From assembly GCA_026874595.1 (NCBI GenBank), contig CM049306.1, positions 81,866,142-81,930,141 of the forward strand: a DNA stretch of 64,000 nt, read 5' to 3'. Origin of the DNA: Sipunculus nudus. Its lineage: Eukaryota > Annelida > Sipuncula > Golfingiida > Sipunculidae. The first letter of the stretch is position 1; each line of letters opens with the position of its first letter. A program made the position numbers and the translations under genes. Positions 47,496 to 59,301 of this stretch are shown in pieces. A model generated the notes under the pieces. That model searched no databases, had not been told where the DNA came from, and saw only the letters and a list, made by a program, of their open reading frames with translations.

Positions 47496-47954
47496 AGGAC
47501 ATAATTATAAGCTAGATCATGCCTATTCTTTCACACTATCAGTTCAGCTTTGCTTTATAAATACACATGTTTAACCAGGAAAAACATCCCATCACACAGT
47601 CTCAGTACCTTGCATATGGCTGTTTAACACCTTGTTAAGGTTTTGCGTGTTGGTAAACACAGTCCTGGTGTGTCTGTTTACCATAACAAGGCCACCTGAC
47701 TGGAGGTCTGATTCTGAGCTGCAACACCTGATGTTTCATCCAGCGGGATGCATTACATCTTTTTGGCCAAGTCAGTCAGGGCATCTCCTGATTTACATGT
47801 GTTGTGGCCCGGTGGTGGTCCACTGTTTTTAAGACTCATTTACAGGAGTATGCAAACTGTTTAAGAACAATATTCTGGCAGGTCAAATTTATTTTAAAGG
47901 GAAGAAGCCATTTTTTGTGTTATTTCATCATGCTGTACAGATGATTAGGCCTCT
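47496..47954 (-). mobile_element. TTAA-type non-autonomous element, copy 2 (inverted)
   Basis: This is the reverse-complement of the element at 35518-35922. AGGACATAATTATAAG follows TTAA at 47492-47495, then ATTCTTTCACACTATCAGTT, GCTGTTTAACACCTTGTTA, TTTGGCCAAGTCAG, GGTCCACTGTTTTTAA, and a right end GATTAGGCCTCTTTAG matching GATTGGGCTCCTTTAA of copy 1. The TTAA at the right end has become TTAG. About 50 bp of extra length indicates indels. Confidence 0.7.
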
Positions 47955-50066
47955 TTAGGTTACTTGTCCAGAACAGTGTCAGCAAGCAACTGCACTAGGA
48001 TAAAGTATTATATAAACCAGCATGTCACTCACATTATAAATGCATTAAGACCTGTATCTAGGGTAAAGCTGAATGCTGTATGAAGAGATGAATATGTATT
48101 AATAAGTGGCTGGTTGACTGGCTCTTGTACACTGCTACAGCATGTCAGGCCCTTTGCTGACAGCCACAACACACATGCCAGCGCTGCTCAGCCAGACCCT
48201 TGTACCTGGCTGTCAGTCAGTAAGACAGCTGTCTGTCTGCTATAACAGGTAAACCTCCACGCCCCTACACAGCACATGGATCATGGCAGACACACACCTG
48301 GATCTAATCAGTACTGTGCCTGAATCTAATTACCAATTAAGGTACCATACAGTCAAGGTGATACCTTGCACATTTTATTTAAATCAGTAAGAAGTTAACA
48401 TTTTATAAAAAAAATTTTAATCAAGATTTAAACACAAGTAAACCATATAAGAATTACAAGAGATACTTATCAGCTGTTTAAAATAAATCTACTCTAAACT
48501 GTCATCATGACACTGTAGGCCAGAAATATCGACTTTAGTAAAATTTTATCCCCCCCCCCCCCCCCCCCCCGTAAATGTTGTTGTTGGACTGAAACAAAAC
48601 TCCATCAAAACATCTATTCCACAGGATGGACAATTTTATAAAGGTTAACTACAACTATAATTACTTTTGAGTTTTAACACAATGCTGAGTTACAACCACT
48701 GTAATAAGGTATGAATCAAAACTTAAACCATCAGTTTCAGTGCTGCTTTATAGCATTAAAATTGCAACAAAACAAATGTCAAACTTTAAGTAAAAACTGT
48801 TATGACAAGTAATCAAATGTCAATTTAAATACCATAAGCAACTTCACTAGACCTTACTCTAAAACTGATAACTCATTAAAATACCTTATTCAACTAAGTT
48901 GGAGTATCTCAGCTGAATAATTTAAGTGGTCATTTAAGCCTGACTATGTAAGTGACATCTGAGTGGAGTTACAGCTACTTTCATTCTCAAAGTAAACATT
49001 ATATGTGATACATGTGCAGTACTGTTCACTGGAAACACAAACAAAAACCTGGTGTTTCAGAGCATGTACACAAGCTGTAATAAAGAGTAATTACCTTAAA
49101 ACCTTCAGTCACTTGTCTGTATTATCCACGTTTTATTATCAGGGTTGTATGCACAGGAGAACATGTAATTACTCCCCTCAATGACTAGTGCGGTAAAATC
49201 ATGCTCTTTTCATGAGAGCAACTGAAGTGAAGCGAAAGCTTTTTAGTCATCAAAAACAAGGAAAGCTGGTTATCTGTCCTGGTCATCTGTTCAATAGGGT
49301 ATCTGAGCATCAGACTCTATGGGAGCTCGACAAACTAAGCTCTGAATGTGGGATGTGACATGTTAAGATCTTATGTGATGGGAACTAAATGACAACTTCA
49401 CAATCCTGCGATCTGTGATGTTATAAGAGACAAGTCCCATGCACTAACGGAACAGGGGAGAACCAAATGTTTAGCCCACCAACTCTGTGTCAATTGGATA
49501 TTATTTGACCAGGAAGTTAAAAAAGTGATGCTGATAGTCATACTAAATCCTGAGAATCAAAACCAATAATGAATATATCATTCAATATCTGAGATTATTT
49601 CTTGGAAAAAATTGAAATTTAGAGCAATCTGAAATCAAACCAGATTATAATATAATTCATTTATCTGCTGGCAGAAATGTGAAAACCAAATGAAACTAAA
49701 ATGTTTACAGTTGGGATGTTTTTACAAAAACAAATTGAAATGGCATGTTATTTACTGTTTCTTTTGAAAGATTTATCATAGTGAAGAATAAAATCAGATT
49801 AAATGATTCAAGAGCTACTTAAAATGTTCCAAAATTTGAAATAAAAGACATCCATTGATGAGGGTAATCCTATTAGAGTAACAGGTGCCACATACAAATG
49901 TTATGAATCTTCCCCATTAAGCTGAAAATACTGATGAATGAAAGTAAAATGAAAGTACAATTATATTGTATACAGAGTTGAACATCTGTTACATTTCAGC
50001 AGAATTACACTTCAGGTGGTGTTTATGACCAATTTATATCCACCATTAAAAGATGTGGCTTTCCCA
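47955..50066. other. Upstream region, no feature recognised
   Basis: Ordinary AT-rich sequence apart from the C21 tract at 48550-48570. Confidence 0.45.
48550..48570. repeat. C21 homopolymer
   Basis: A run of about 21 C. Its true length is uncertain because such tracts are prone to sequencing and polymerase slippage. Confidence 0.9.
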
Positions 50067-50067
50067 A

Positions 50068-50086
50068 CCCAACAGGGGGCACCTGG
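50068..50086 (+). promoter_or_regulatory. CTCF-like motif
   Basis: CCCAACAGGGGGCACCTGG fits the CTCF core CCAnnAGGGGGCRC well. A second, weaker site lies 60 bp right in the same orientation. Confidence 0.5.
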
Positions 50087-50126
50087 CCCTCTGTCACTGG
50101 TGTCAGCATATTTGGTTCAAACAACT

Positions 50127-50144
50127 CCCAAAAGAGGGCAGCAC
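50127..50144 (+). promoter_or_regulatory. CTCF-like motif (weaker)
   Basis: CCCAAAAGAGGGCAGCAC fits the CTCF core with one or two deviations and is in tandem with the site at 50068-50086. Confidence 0.4.
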
Positions 50145-52250
50145 AGTGGGACTTATTAAGAATGGAAATGAAATGAACAAAACTGACATGAGAGCATTGG
50201 TTCTCCAGCACCCTTTCAAGCTACTGATTTCATGTATTAAAACTCATTTTTAATTACCACTAATAAAATTAATGCAATGTTTATGTAAGGATTAATTTTC
50301 CTGCTGTCTATGGCACAGATGTCTATTGTCTTCAAACTAATACTTACCTGTATATAAAGAAAGTCTAACAAAAGACCAGCTATACAATGTCATTATGTAT
50401 TGTCTATATCATTAAAATATGACTAAAAATATAGACATTTTAGGTGTTTGTACTGACCTGGCCTGCTGGTGCTGCTGTTGACTATGGTCTCCCAGACTGA
50501 GTCAATACACTGTCCCAGGACACAGACAGTTCATTGGTTTACGGCCAGCTAGCGTGACACACTGCCAGTAAACCTCCCACCCCTGCCCATTGTTGATGCA
50601 CCCTTGCGGGATGCTCAACCAAGCAGTCACCATGGTAACAGACTATCCCTAGCACAAAACGCCCCAAATGCACTGACCTGAACATCCCAGGTCAAGGTCA
50701 AATAATTAAACTCTGGCACTCTCCCCCTTCCCCTTTCATTAAGATCCACCCTTGTCAATGTTACCATTACAGCCAGGGGAGATCGTAAATAAAAGATTCA
50801 AAGCACAGTTCTAACCGCATCTCTGTCTGACTGATAATGCAAGTCATTATCTGTGTTTAATTTATTCACAATCTGCCATTTCCTATACACAATAGCACTA
50901 AAACTGACAATGCCAACTGTCATTAATCTGATGTTTCACATGTTGATATTCTCATGCATATGCAAATTAAGGTCACTCTGTCATGACCTTAGGTTCATTA
51001 CACAATGGATAAACATAAATCAATCGGGCGTGTCATTAGAATGTTTGCCTGAAGCTTTTTTGGGTTAAGCACATAATGCATTTGCAAATCTATACATAAG
51101 CTTATCACATCAAGTCAGAGCACCAGTGCATTATCTATAATTTAGACAGTCAACTGCCCTGCTTAATAATGCATATAGACATCTCAATAATGCACCTATT
51201 TCTGAATCTAAATTCTAATGCTAATTCTATGAAACATATATGACAACAGAGATAATAAAATTATGAAATTAACTTGCAGAAATCTTGTTCAACAGTAAAC
51301 ATTAAAATTCCCAAGTTGTAGTTTGGTACAAGTTTTTGTATAAGATACTTATAAATACAGAAATGATAAATACAGTACTTATTATGAATTATATATGTCT
51401 GTGTGCATGCATAAAAGTGAGCACGTCTCCCTTTGGGTATTCCAGGCAGCACTTAAATCATTAACATTGCCTTTATCAAGATAAATTACTCTCTTGCTGT
51501 AGCAGCCAGAATGACCAGATGACAGGGGCTGGAAGTAATTGCTGGGGATTCCTAGTAATCACAGGTATGTGTGTCCAGTGCTGGAACCATCTGGAATCAC
51601 TACCACACATCATCACTAGACCCAGCTCTCAGATTATAAACCAGGTCCATACCTCCCACCTCAGATTCTTTTTTTTTTTATTTATATGTAAAACTGTATA
51701 TCAATTTAGTCACACTGCTTTCTGTATCCAGTATGACAGATATCTGGAGTACCTGTCTGTACGGCCTTCATCATCTGACATGACTCTCCAAGACTGGAGG
51801 GCAGAAGTGCTGCCTACTGAATGAGTATATATGTGCCCATAAACTTATGTTTACCATGTATACCACAAGATTATGGGCTCACAATATATTGGGTGACAAT
51901 AAATTTTATAAGGTAAACTGTAAAAATAATGTTCAAGCACTATTCAACTATTGTCAAAGACAAATGACCAAAAAATTAAGCAAGTGCTACAACAAGAAAA
52001 ATGCTAGCTATAAAAAATATACACAATAGAAAAAACTAATGACACCTGTGTTCTGCTACCCATAAATTTTGAAACACAGACTAAATAAATGATAAGCTGC
52101 TTTTCTCTTACAAACAGAAAAACTATGGAGCATCCTACCTTGTTTATGTGAACTGTCTGTCAGTATTAATAATAATATAAGATCAATGACCTTTTATACT
52201 GAAAGGTCGGGGGGGGGGGAGAGATAATAGCATTTTTTCCCTAATATCTT
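50145..52250. other. Upstream region with a weak donor-bounded block
   Basis: On the minus strand the sequence up to 50458 ends CAGGCCAG|GTCAGTAC, but its only ATG reads nine codons to a stop, so at most it is an untranslated exon. G-run at 52209-52219. Nothing else recognised. Confidence 0.35.
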
Positions 52251-52299
52251 CAAAGATAGAGTGATTCTTTTGACATACTCCTTACACATGGCAAATGCA

Positions 52300-52665
52300 A
52301 AACTCTTTCCAAAAAGTTTTCAATCGCAAAGCAATCAAATCCGTTTTTTGCCAAACTGTTTTAATCCACATTTCAATGTGGGTTGAAAAGTTTTCAATGT
52401 GGATTGAGCTTTCCAACAGCAATAAAATGTGAACTAAACCTGTTTTGCCAAACCAAACATTACTCTAGAAAAAAGTGACGTCACGCACGTAGTCTGTTGT
52501 TGTATATGATGTCATTGTTTGGGAGGCATGATGCTGCATGCATATGACATCCTGGTTTTAGCTCAAACTGTTTTGGTTTATTTACAGTGTGAAACCGCCA
52601 AAGCAGTTTCTGCAATCTGCATTAGCCAAAACAGTTTTGGTGCAGTTGTCATGTGAAAGGGATAA
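52300..52665. mobile_element. Possible MITE with repeated AAACTGTTTTGG motifs
   Basis: Motifs GCCAAACTGTTTTAATCC, CCTGTTTTGCCAAACC, CAAACTGTTTTGGTTTA and CCAAAACAGTTTTGGTGC recur on both strands within about 300 bp, giving partial inverted symmetry. The middle contains a full cAMP-response palindrome TGACGTCA (52476-52483). Ends and target duplication are not clear. Confidence 0.4.
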
Positions 52666-52669
52666 TGGA

Positions 52670-54552
52670 GTGATTTAGTAGGCATGTATACGGTGAAACA
52701 TTTAATTCATGCTGTTGGCAAATACTGTATATCAGCCTGTGATATGTCACATGACATGTTGCAGCTGGAAACAGTGATGACACACTTCTATAAATCACAT
52801 TTATCAACACTAAACAAATGTTTACCCACATACATGCTCACATACCAACTGAAAACCTGAAGTCATTTGAAACAACTTGAAAACCTGACTAATTTATGGA
52901 TGCCATGACAAAGCACCTTTCATATCTGTTTACTGGCAGTGTTCTTCTATGGTAAACTGTAACAGTATAAATGTATAATGCATTTTTAAGTAAAGACTTT
53001 ACTGCATACATTACAACAAAAAGTCAACTATCAGTTACTCCCTGGGAGTCCCTCCTTGTTCTCTAAGAAGTAAAAGGTTTTATTTTGAAAATCTTGCTCG
53101 GAGCAGTTCCTTCCTAAAATGTCCAGATTCTAAGGTGGCTCTGATTGAAAACTGTGCCAAAATTGATTTCCAGTTCTTTCCTTCTTATTTAGTCTTTGGA
53201 ACTAATTACTGAGCTTGACTCTTCCCATGAGGTCTTTATTGTTGTGACTGCAAACAATATGCAGCACAGACTTCACTACAATGGACTAGGTAGAAATCAA
53301 TTAATCCTGCAATATTCAGAATGGTTCTTTCATGATGCTGTTATAAACTATTGTTGGTGTCCCACTATACTACAAGTCCAAGACCTAGGAAACAGGGACA
53401 TCAGTCCTGCATGCTGGCCATCCTTTAGGCTGTTATACCAGGCAGATTTGCTGTGCATTATTTGCTCAGACACTATCTGACACTCTGTCTCGAACTGGGA
53501 CCAGCACTGGAACACTTGTCCTTTAGCAAGACCAAGGGATTTGCCAAGTAACACTGGATCTGACAAATAACATCCATTAGGGTAACAGAAGTAAAGTGAT
53601 TTGATGATATAGTTTAAACAAATTACCTTTATACACAGTTATTCTGTATCAGGTGATTATTTAAGAGAGCAGCCACTAGGTAACAAAAACCCCTGCAAAT
53701 GCCACTTCTACCTGTATCATTATCAAATATTAAATGAGCAATTCCTTCCAAAAGGCACACCTTAAAAAGTCCTCTAACAGGACAAAATATCTCCTAAAGA
53801 GGGAAATGCCAGTGGCATGTCATTAAAGGTATTCCCTAAAGACAAATCTTACAGTCTTCTTATAAAGTTAAAATTTCTCCCCAGAGGTAGCACTTTTTTG
53901 TAAGTAGACGAATGGATGAAACTGCCACTCCAATTCATAAACCAATAAAGTTGCAAGTATCAAGATAAATAAACAAAATTTAATCAAGATTCTTCCTTCA
54001 CTTCTTAAGGTATCTGGTACAACCACTAACAGACATACAAAGGGGCGGATGAAAAAAAGGTGAAAAATCCATGTTTTTATTCCATAGGTAAACAGATACC
54101 CAGGAAAACTGGTTCATCAATTTCCAGTTTGACACAGTTTGAATGTTATTTCAGTGAGCATTAATTGCAATTAACATGGTGGAACTAAGACACCAGCATG
54201 TCCTTTATACATGTACATACATAGTATCAAGCTCCTTAACACAAATAAACCAGAGCTGATCACCCAGTGAATATGATGTTAAGACAAGACAAAATATAAC
54301 AGATTGACTACCAAAGTTCTCTTTCGGGCATTTCTTCCAATTTCTTAACTCTTCCTTTAATTTCCTGACCTTTTCCCGACTAGAAAATCATTTTTCAGAT
54401 TTTCCCTGATTTCTAGGATGGCTAAGAAATCCGTACACTGTACAGGTATGTCGGGATTTCTGGACACAAAGTTGACAGCAGGATCCCGATACATGGTCAG
54501 TACAACACTTTTGACACAGGATCGGGACCGGGAGTGAGGGTGTACTACTCAC
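52670..54552. other. Upstream region, no feature recognised
   Basis: Ordinary AT-rich sequence with no supported gene or repeat. Confidence 0.4.
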
Positions 54553-54699
54553 CGAAGACCGCATTTCAAACAATTTGGTCAGCTGCCTGACGGAGCTGAC
54601 CGAGCCGCTCCGCATCAGGTACAACATGGACATCGCACCTTTCTCCAGCTGTGCCAAGCTGCCAAAACTTTTACTCCGCTTGTGTGTCATGGTTAACAT
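54553..54699 (-). CDS. Candidate alternative first coding exon of FRMD4 (MLTMTHKRSKSF...)
   Basis: A minus-strand frame from ATG at 54699 gives 49 codons: MLTMTHKRSKSFGSLAQLEK, then GAMSMLYLMRSGSVSS, then VRQLTKLFEMRSS. It ends at TCTTCG|GTGAGTAG in phase 0. Composition is protein-like: a basic/serine segment RSKSFGSL resembling a kinase or 14-3-3 type site, then a hydrophobic-basic stretch. The surrounding 54.54-54.83 kb is CpG-richer than its flanks, as around a promoter. In-frame joining to MAEGRK would give a longer isoform. It could instead belong to an unrelated minus-strand transcript. Confidence 0.4.
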
Positions 54700-56290
54700 G
54701 GTTGGTGTTTCTGGTCTGCTTTCGCCGAGTTACAAATCCACTACACAAATACTGAGGATAGTCCGAGTTACTACAAGGAACCTCCTGACCTGGTCAGGTC
54801 TACAGAAGGTAGTGGCCGCACACAGCTGCCGGGCCCTGGTCATAATCCACAGCAGCCTGAACCTGGAGTGGTTTAGTGAACTGTATCAAGTCACTAGTCT
54901 CTGTGAAGTCCTATGTAAGATATATAGGATTCTGACTATTAGAGTTGAGACCCTGATTTTACAGGCATCTTAGGATCTGAAGCATGGCAATCAATGCACC
55001 AGGTAATGAGCTAAGCCTTGTTTTCAGGTACACAGGCATCCTCAAATCTTTTCCCAGCTTGCTATTTCTGTATCAGCAGCACACACAGCCCCTGCTCTTG
55101 AAAGCATGTGGTATGGCACACCGAATGTATAGGCTGCAGGGCTGTACACAGTTTACTTCAGTACAGCACCCCAGCCAGGACGGACAGCGGTATCTTCCAA
55201 CACTGTCTACAGGCTCCATTAGCCGTACCACAAGTTCCTGGGAACCTGTCTGAACCCTGATAAAATTGGTTCTGCCCCCATGCCCTGGGGCACTTTGTTG
55301 TGGTAAATCTTGTTCAGTTCCTGTTAGTTATCTGAAAGCTCTTGTCTTGGCCACACAGCCAGAAATCAGTCACCTAAATATAGGCCAACATGAAAAAGTC
55401 AGAACTAGCCTTCACAATACAGACATGCATATGCATAATATGCATGTGTGTATGTGCATGTATACTAAACCTGAAGCCTTGAACAAATGAAATATGAGTT
55501 GTTGTTTTTTTTTTTTGGGGGGGGGGGGGGGGCAGAGGAGGAGGGTTCAGCATGATACAAAACCTGTAGCCATCATAGCATACAGCAGCCTCCAGTTAAT
55601 CTCCCATCAGTGGTCTGGGATATTTAGCTGTAGATAACATGAGTGCTCTAAACACAGATTGACAAATATCCATCCCCACGCCAACCCCCTCCCCACACAC
55701 TAAACACCAGACAGTGACCAAACAGCACACCATGTTACACCACACAGGTTCATCTCAGTTCCACAGCCACAAGGAATGCTCATCAAAGCAAGGATCCAAA
55801 CAAATTTAATTATATGAGTGAAAAGAAACTGTCAAACTTGGATTTTACATGTAGCAGAAATTAAAGGATCATGCTAAAAAGCATTGTGAACCGACATTAA
55901 TAGATAGATATATATATCACTTTAATTTGCAGGAAAACCAAACGAAAGTGATTTGCAATGTATCAGTACATGAGATGTTTGTTGTAAGTATACACTTTCC
56001 TGTACTTTTATTTTTAGTGTAATATTTTTCATTCAGTATGACTACTAGGGCAGTAGTGCCAGTGCATATATATGAACATACATGTATACAGTTACTTATG
56101 CCTATCTGATATTATTACTATAAGTGCTGCAATTTTTAAGTTCCTATTACAGCAATATGAAATTTTTTTCCTCATATTTATTCATTAGAATCATAATATA
56201 CTTAGATTTTGGTAATTTTACAAATTTGAACTGTAAGATTAACATCAAATCTTTTGTTTATAGGTTTATACAGGCTGTATTTATAAAAAA
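54700..56290. other. Upstream region, no gene supported
   Basis: The plus-strand frame at 54575-54973 is antisense to the candidate exon and has no splice support. A T12-G16 tract lies at 55505-55532. The rest is unremarkable. Confidence 0.4.
55505..55532. repeat. T12-G16 homopolymer pair
   Basis: A run of T passes directly into a run of about 16 G. Confidence 0.9.
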
Positions 56291-56292
56291 AA

Positions 56293-56313
56293 CATCCACT
56301 AGGGGGCAGTGTA
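56293..56313 (+). promoter_or_regulatory. CTCF-like motif (strong)
   Basis: TCCACTAGGGGGCAGTGTA is essentially the consensus CTCF core CCACTAGGGGGCAG. It is the best match in the window. Confidence 0.6.
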
Positions 56314-56319
56314 GGTCAG

Positions 56320-58565
56320 ATCATGTTTAATTTGTTCCAGCAGTGACAATGTTTACCTTTGTGTACAGAAAAGACAAATACATGGGAAACCCTGCCTGTG
56401 TGCCAACTTAAACACCAGCCTGTGTATTTTGTTAATTGTACACTTGTAGGCCATAAAACCTGGCAGGTTGTGTAAACACCAGACAAGGAATGAAACAGCA
56501 GTGCACCAGAGACCCCAGTCAGAAGACAAGGCCAGCATTATCCCTTAGTTTCAAATGAATTTTGTCACAGACACTTTCTTAAAAAAAAAAATCACTAATT
56601 GAAAAGACAGAGTAAGTGAAAAGTGGTCCATAAAAGATGACAATCATACATACAAAGTGATTTCAAGGTCCATTGATGATTTTGGAGCTAATAACAATTT
56701 TTCGACTTTCAATGTAACTTAGCTAAAAATTTCAATCAGTTATTTTGTTATGAATGTGATGAACAAATGAAGATTCCTGTATACTTCTGGTTCCAAGATC
56801 AGCCAGTAGATGTCACCACTTGTCAACAAGCCTATTTCACACAACTTCTGTTTTATCACTTTCAGACATCAGCTATGTTACCAGTACATGAATGACCTCA
56901 ATGAGAAACAAGCGACATGGGTCACAAGGTTCATGATATATAGGAATAATTAAATGGTGCCGCATTCAACGCTTGGTAGAGTAATTATGAATTTAGCAAG
57001 AACAAAACATCAGAGTATTTTTAGCACAAGAGGATATACTTAGATCCCAGGGTTATATCTCTCAGTTCTGACATATCCCTTCAGAAGCCGTTTTTGTAAT
57101 GTCTTACCAGACAATCACTGTCTAACCATTTTTAATTCAAAAGCATGATTCACTGAATTTTTTAGTATATTCTTTTCTCTCAGATCTTCTTCTCATATAC
57201 ATACAAATATAGATTTATTAGTTGCCTAAATGCTGAAATGAAAGGTTGCAGATTATTTTCAACATTGTGAAAAATGTATCAATGCAATTTTCTGACACTC
57301 AGTTCATAATTTGTTTCATATCAATATATAAATAGTAAATTCAGTAAAATCAGGCAAGTAGCGAAAGGTGGCATTCATCCTTAAGTTGTGTAATAAGGCT
57401 TTCAAGAGGATGCTAAGATTTTTGATAGTAACCTTATCATTAGCTCACATGCGGGTGTACATTTTAACTGAAACTATGTTCTGACTGATAACAATATGTT
57501 ATTTGGTACAAAATGCTAATCTGTCAGTGGAACTCCATTTCAAATGAAATATTATACTGAATGTTACAGGATAAGGATGAAGAAGAGGGTCACAGTGACT
57601 TCATTTTACATGGAACATTTCCTGTCAGTGTTCTCTGATGCTGGCACAGAAAGGATGCTCATTAGTTCATATATTCAATTACACAGCATGATCTGCAAAC
57701 AAACTATCTTTCTAGGCCCAAGGTTGTTCATATCAGAACCTGCACTCAGTGACCTGTGACCAGGAAGGGGCATGATTCCCTTATCAGTAAACAAACATGT
57801 ATCAATGTTTGTAAAACCCTGATATATTCCCCATGTTAACAGACCCCCAATCTGTGTTATCACACAAACAACTAGTGTTTGTCACTGACGTAAATTAAGC
57901 ATCAAGCACTGTTTATCAACCTTGGCGATCTGAATTTGATTCAGCGCATGGTTATTTCATGGACCCTCTCACCCAGGATGCAGATAACAGTCTCCGATAG
58001 TAACTAATCAGGGGGTGAACCGGTGCTTGCTGTTAGCGCGCAGCCTTGGTTGTCATGACACTGTACTTCCTTGTGCCTATCAGCGCTGGCAGTGACAGGA
58101 TGGAAGTGTTGTCTAACAAGCGCAGCCTCCAATATCACAAGCCACATGTCAGACTAAACAGTCCCCTACAAGGTCATCATGTCACCAAGTACACCCTTAA
58201 TGAAAATGAACAGCAAGAAATCCCTTATCAGTTTTAATAAGACATCAGATAAGATATAGCAATAACACCCGATCTCATTTCTAATTCTAACAATGTAACC
58301 TCAACTTCAGAGTCTTCAGTACTAATAAAGATACCCAGCCAAATATATTTTATTATGAATAGGTCTATGGCCTAGTGTTTGGAATGTCTTTTTGAATGCG
58401 GATTAATTTGAAAAAACATAAGTCTTGTGAACAAATAATATATTATTAATTTAATAAACCTTCTAAATTTCAGATTTTCTATGCACAAAAATAGAAATAA
58501 TTCTAAATTAACAACCTGTGGTTGATACATACAAGCAGCTTTCTGAGTTTTATAGATAACTGAAT
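56320..58565. other. Upstream region, no feature recognised
   Basis: Ordinary AT-rich sequence; a small CpG-richer patch at about 58015-58110 has no donor-bounded frame that I can support. Confidence 0.4.
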
Positions 58566-58587
58566 ATATCCATTCTGCCATTGAAAT

Positions 58588-58662
58588 GCTGGCAGGGGTT
58601 GAACCAGATTTTTCCAATCCAGAGTCAAATTCCTTATTCACTTGGCTAAATGCTACCACTCT
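58588..58662 (-). mobile_element. tRNA-like SINE fragment with good B-box
   Basis: On the minus strand TAGCCAAGTGAATAAGG (A-box region) is followed about 30 bp later by TGGTTCAACCCCTGCC, a good RNA polymerase III B-box. There is no intact tRNA acceptor stem, so a SINE head is more likely than a functional tRNA. Confidence 0.5.
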
Positions 58663-59184
58663 CAACAAAGAGTAACTTTCCTGCATGCTATATCCCAGTG
58701 ACGATACAAGTCGATCATGTTAACAGCTGGTCACGGTGGGAAAATAACAACACAGTGACAGCAAAAGTCTCAATGGCAAACTGATATACAACCTACTTCA
58801 TTTGAGACTGTTCAAGAAGCACCTCTGAGTATACCTGAGTGTTTGTGATAAGCTGAAGCACCACCACCACATTAAACATTCCTGAAAAAAGTCTGATCAT
58901 TTTTTTTGCCATGCAAGTACTCACATCTTGTAATTTTTCATTAAACATAAATGATGAATTATTCAAGATGCTACATACTTTTTTAAGTTATCCAAACCCA
59001 TGACCGTATATGACTACTGTAGAACACAGTATCTGAAGGCAGGTACATACCTTACTACACCCATGCGGTTAGTTAATAATGACTTAAGTATCACGGATGA
59101 ATGGATTTTGAGGTGGTATATTAGATGGGCTTGGTGGACACAGGGGGTGGGGTGTGACTAGTACATTCAATTTTGTTTACTTAC

Positions 59185-59301
59185 AGACACTACACTGCCC
59201 CGGTCCTGCTGACCGCTCCATGTGCGTGACCGCTGAACCGGCTTGGTTCTCCTCATTTTCCGTGTCTCAGGAGCGCCTGATGTGTAAAAGTAACGGTACA
59301 T
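59185..59301 (-). CDS. Candidate alternative first coding exon of FRMD4 (MYRYFYTSGAPETR...)
   Basis: A minus-strand frame from ATG at 59301 gives 39 codons: MYRYFYTSGAPETRKMRRTK, then PVQRSRTWSGQQDRGSVVS. It ends at GTGTCT|GTAAGTAAAC, a strong donor, in phase 0. The block has several CpGs, unlike its flanks. The leader is basic (RKMRRTKPVQRSR), with RSRTWS resembling a basophilic kinase or 14-3-3 type site. Its fit to the phase of the shared exon suggests a distal FRMD4 isoform; a different gene is possible. Confidence 0.4.

Noticed and set aside
50459-50560. Minus-strand block ending CAGGCCAG before GTCAGTAC as a coding first exon
   Set aside because: Its only ATG runs nine codons into a stop; at best it is untranslated.
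53475-53560. tRNA-like sequence on the minus strand
   Set aside because: CAGTTCGAGAC resembles a B-box but the A-box and fold are poor.
54575-54973. 132-codon plus-strand frame
   Set aside because: It is antisense to the better supported minus-strand candidate exon and has no recognisable domain.
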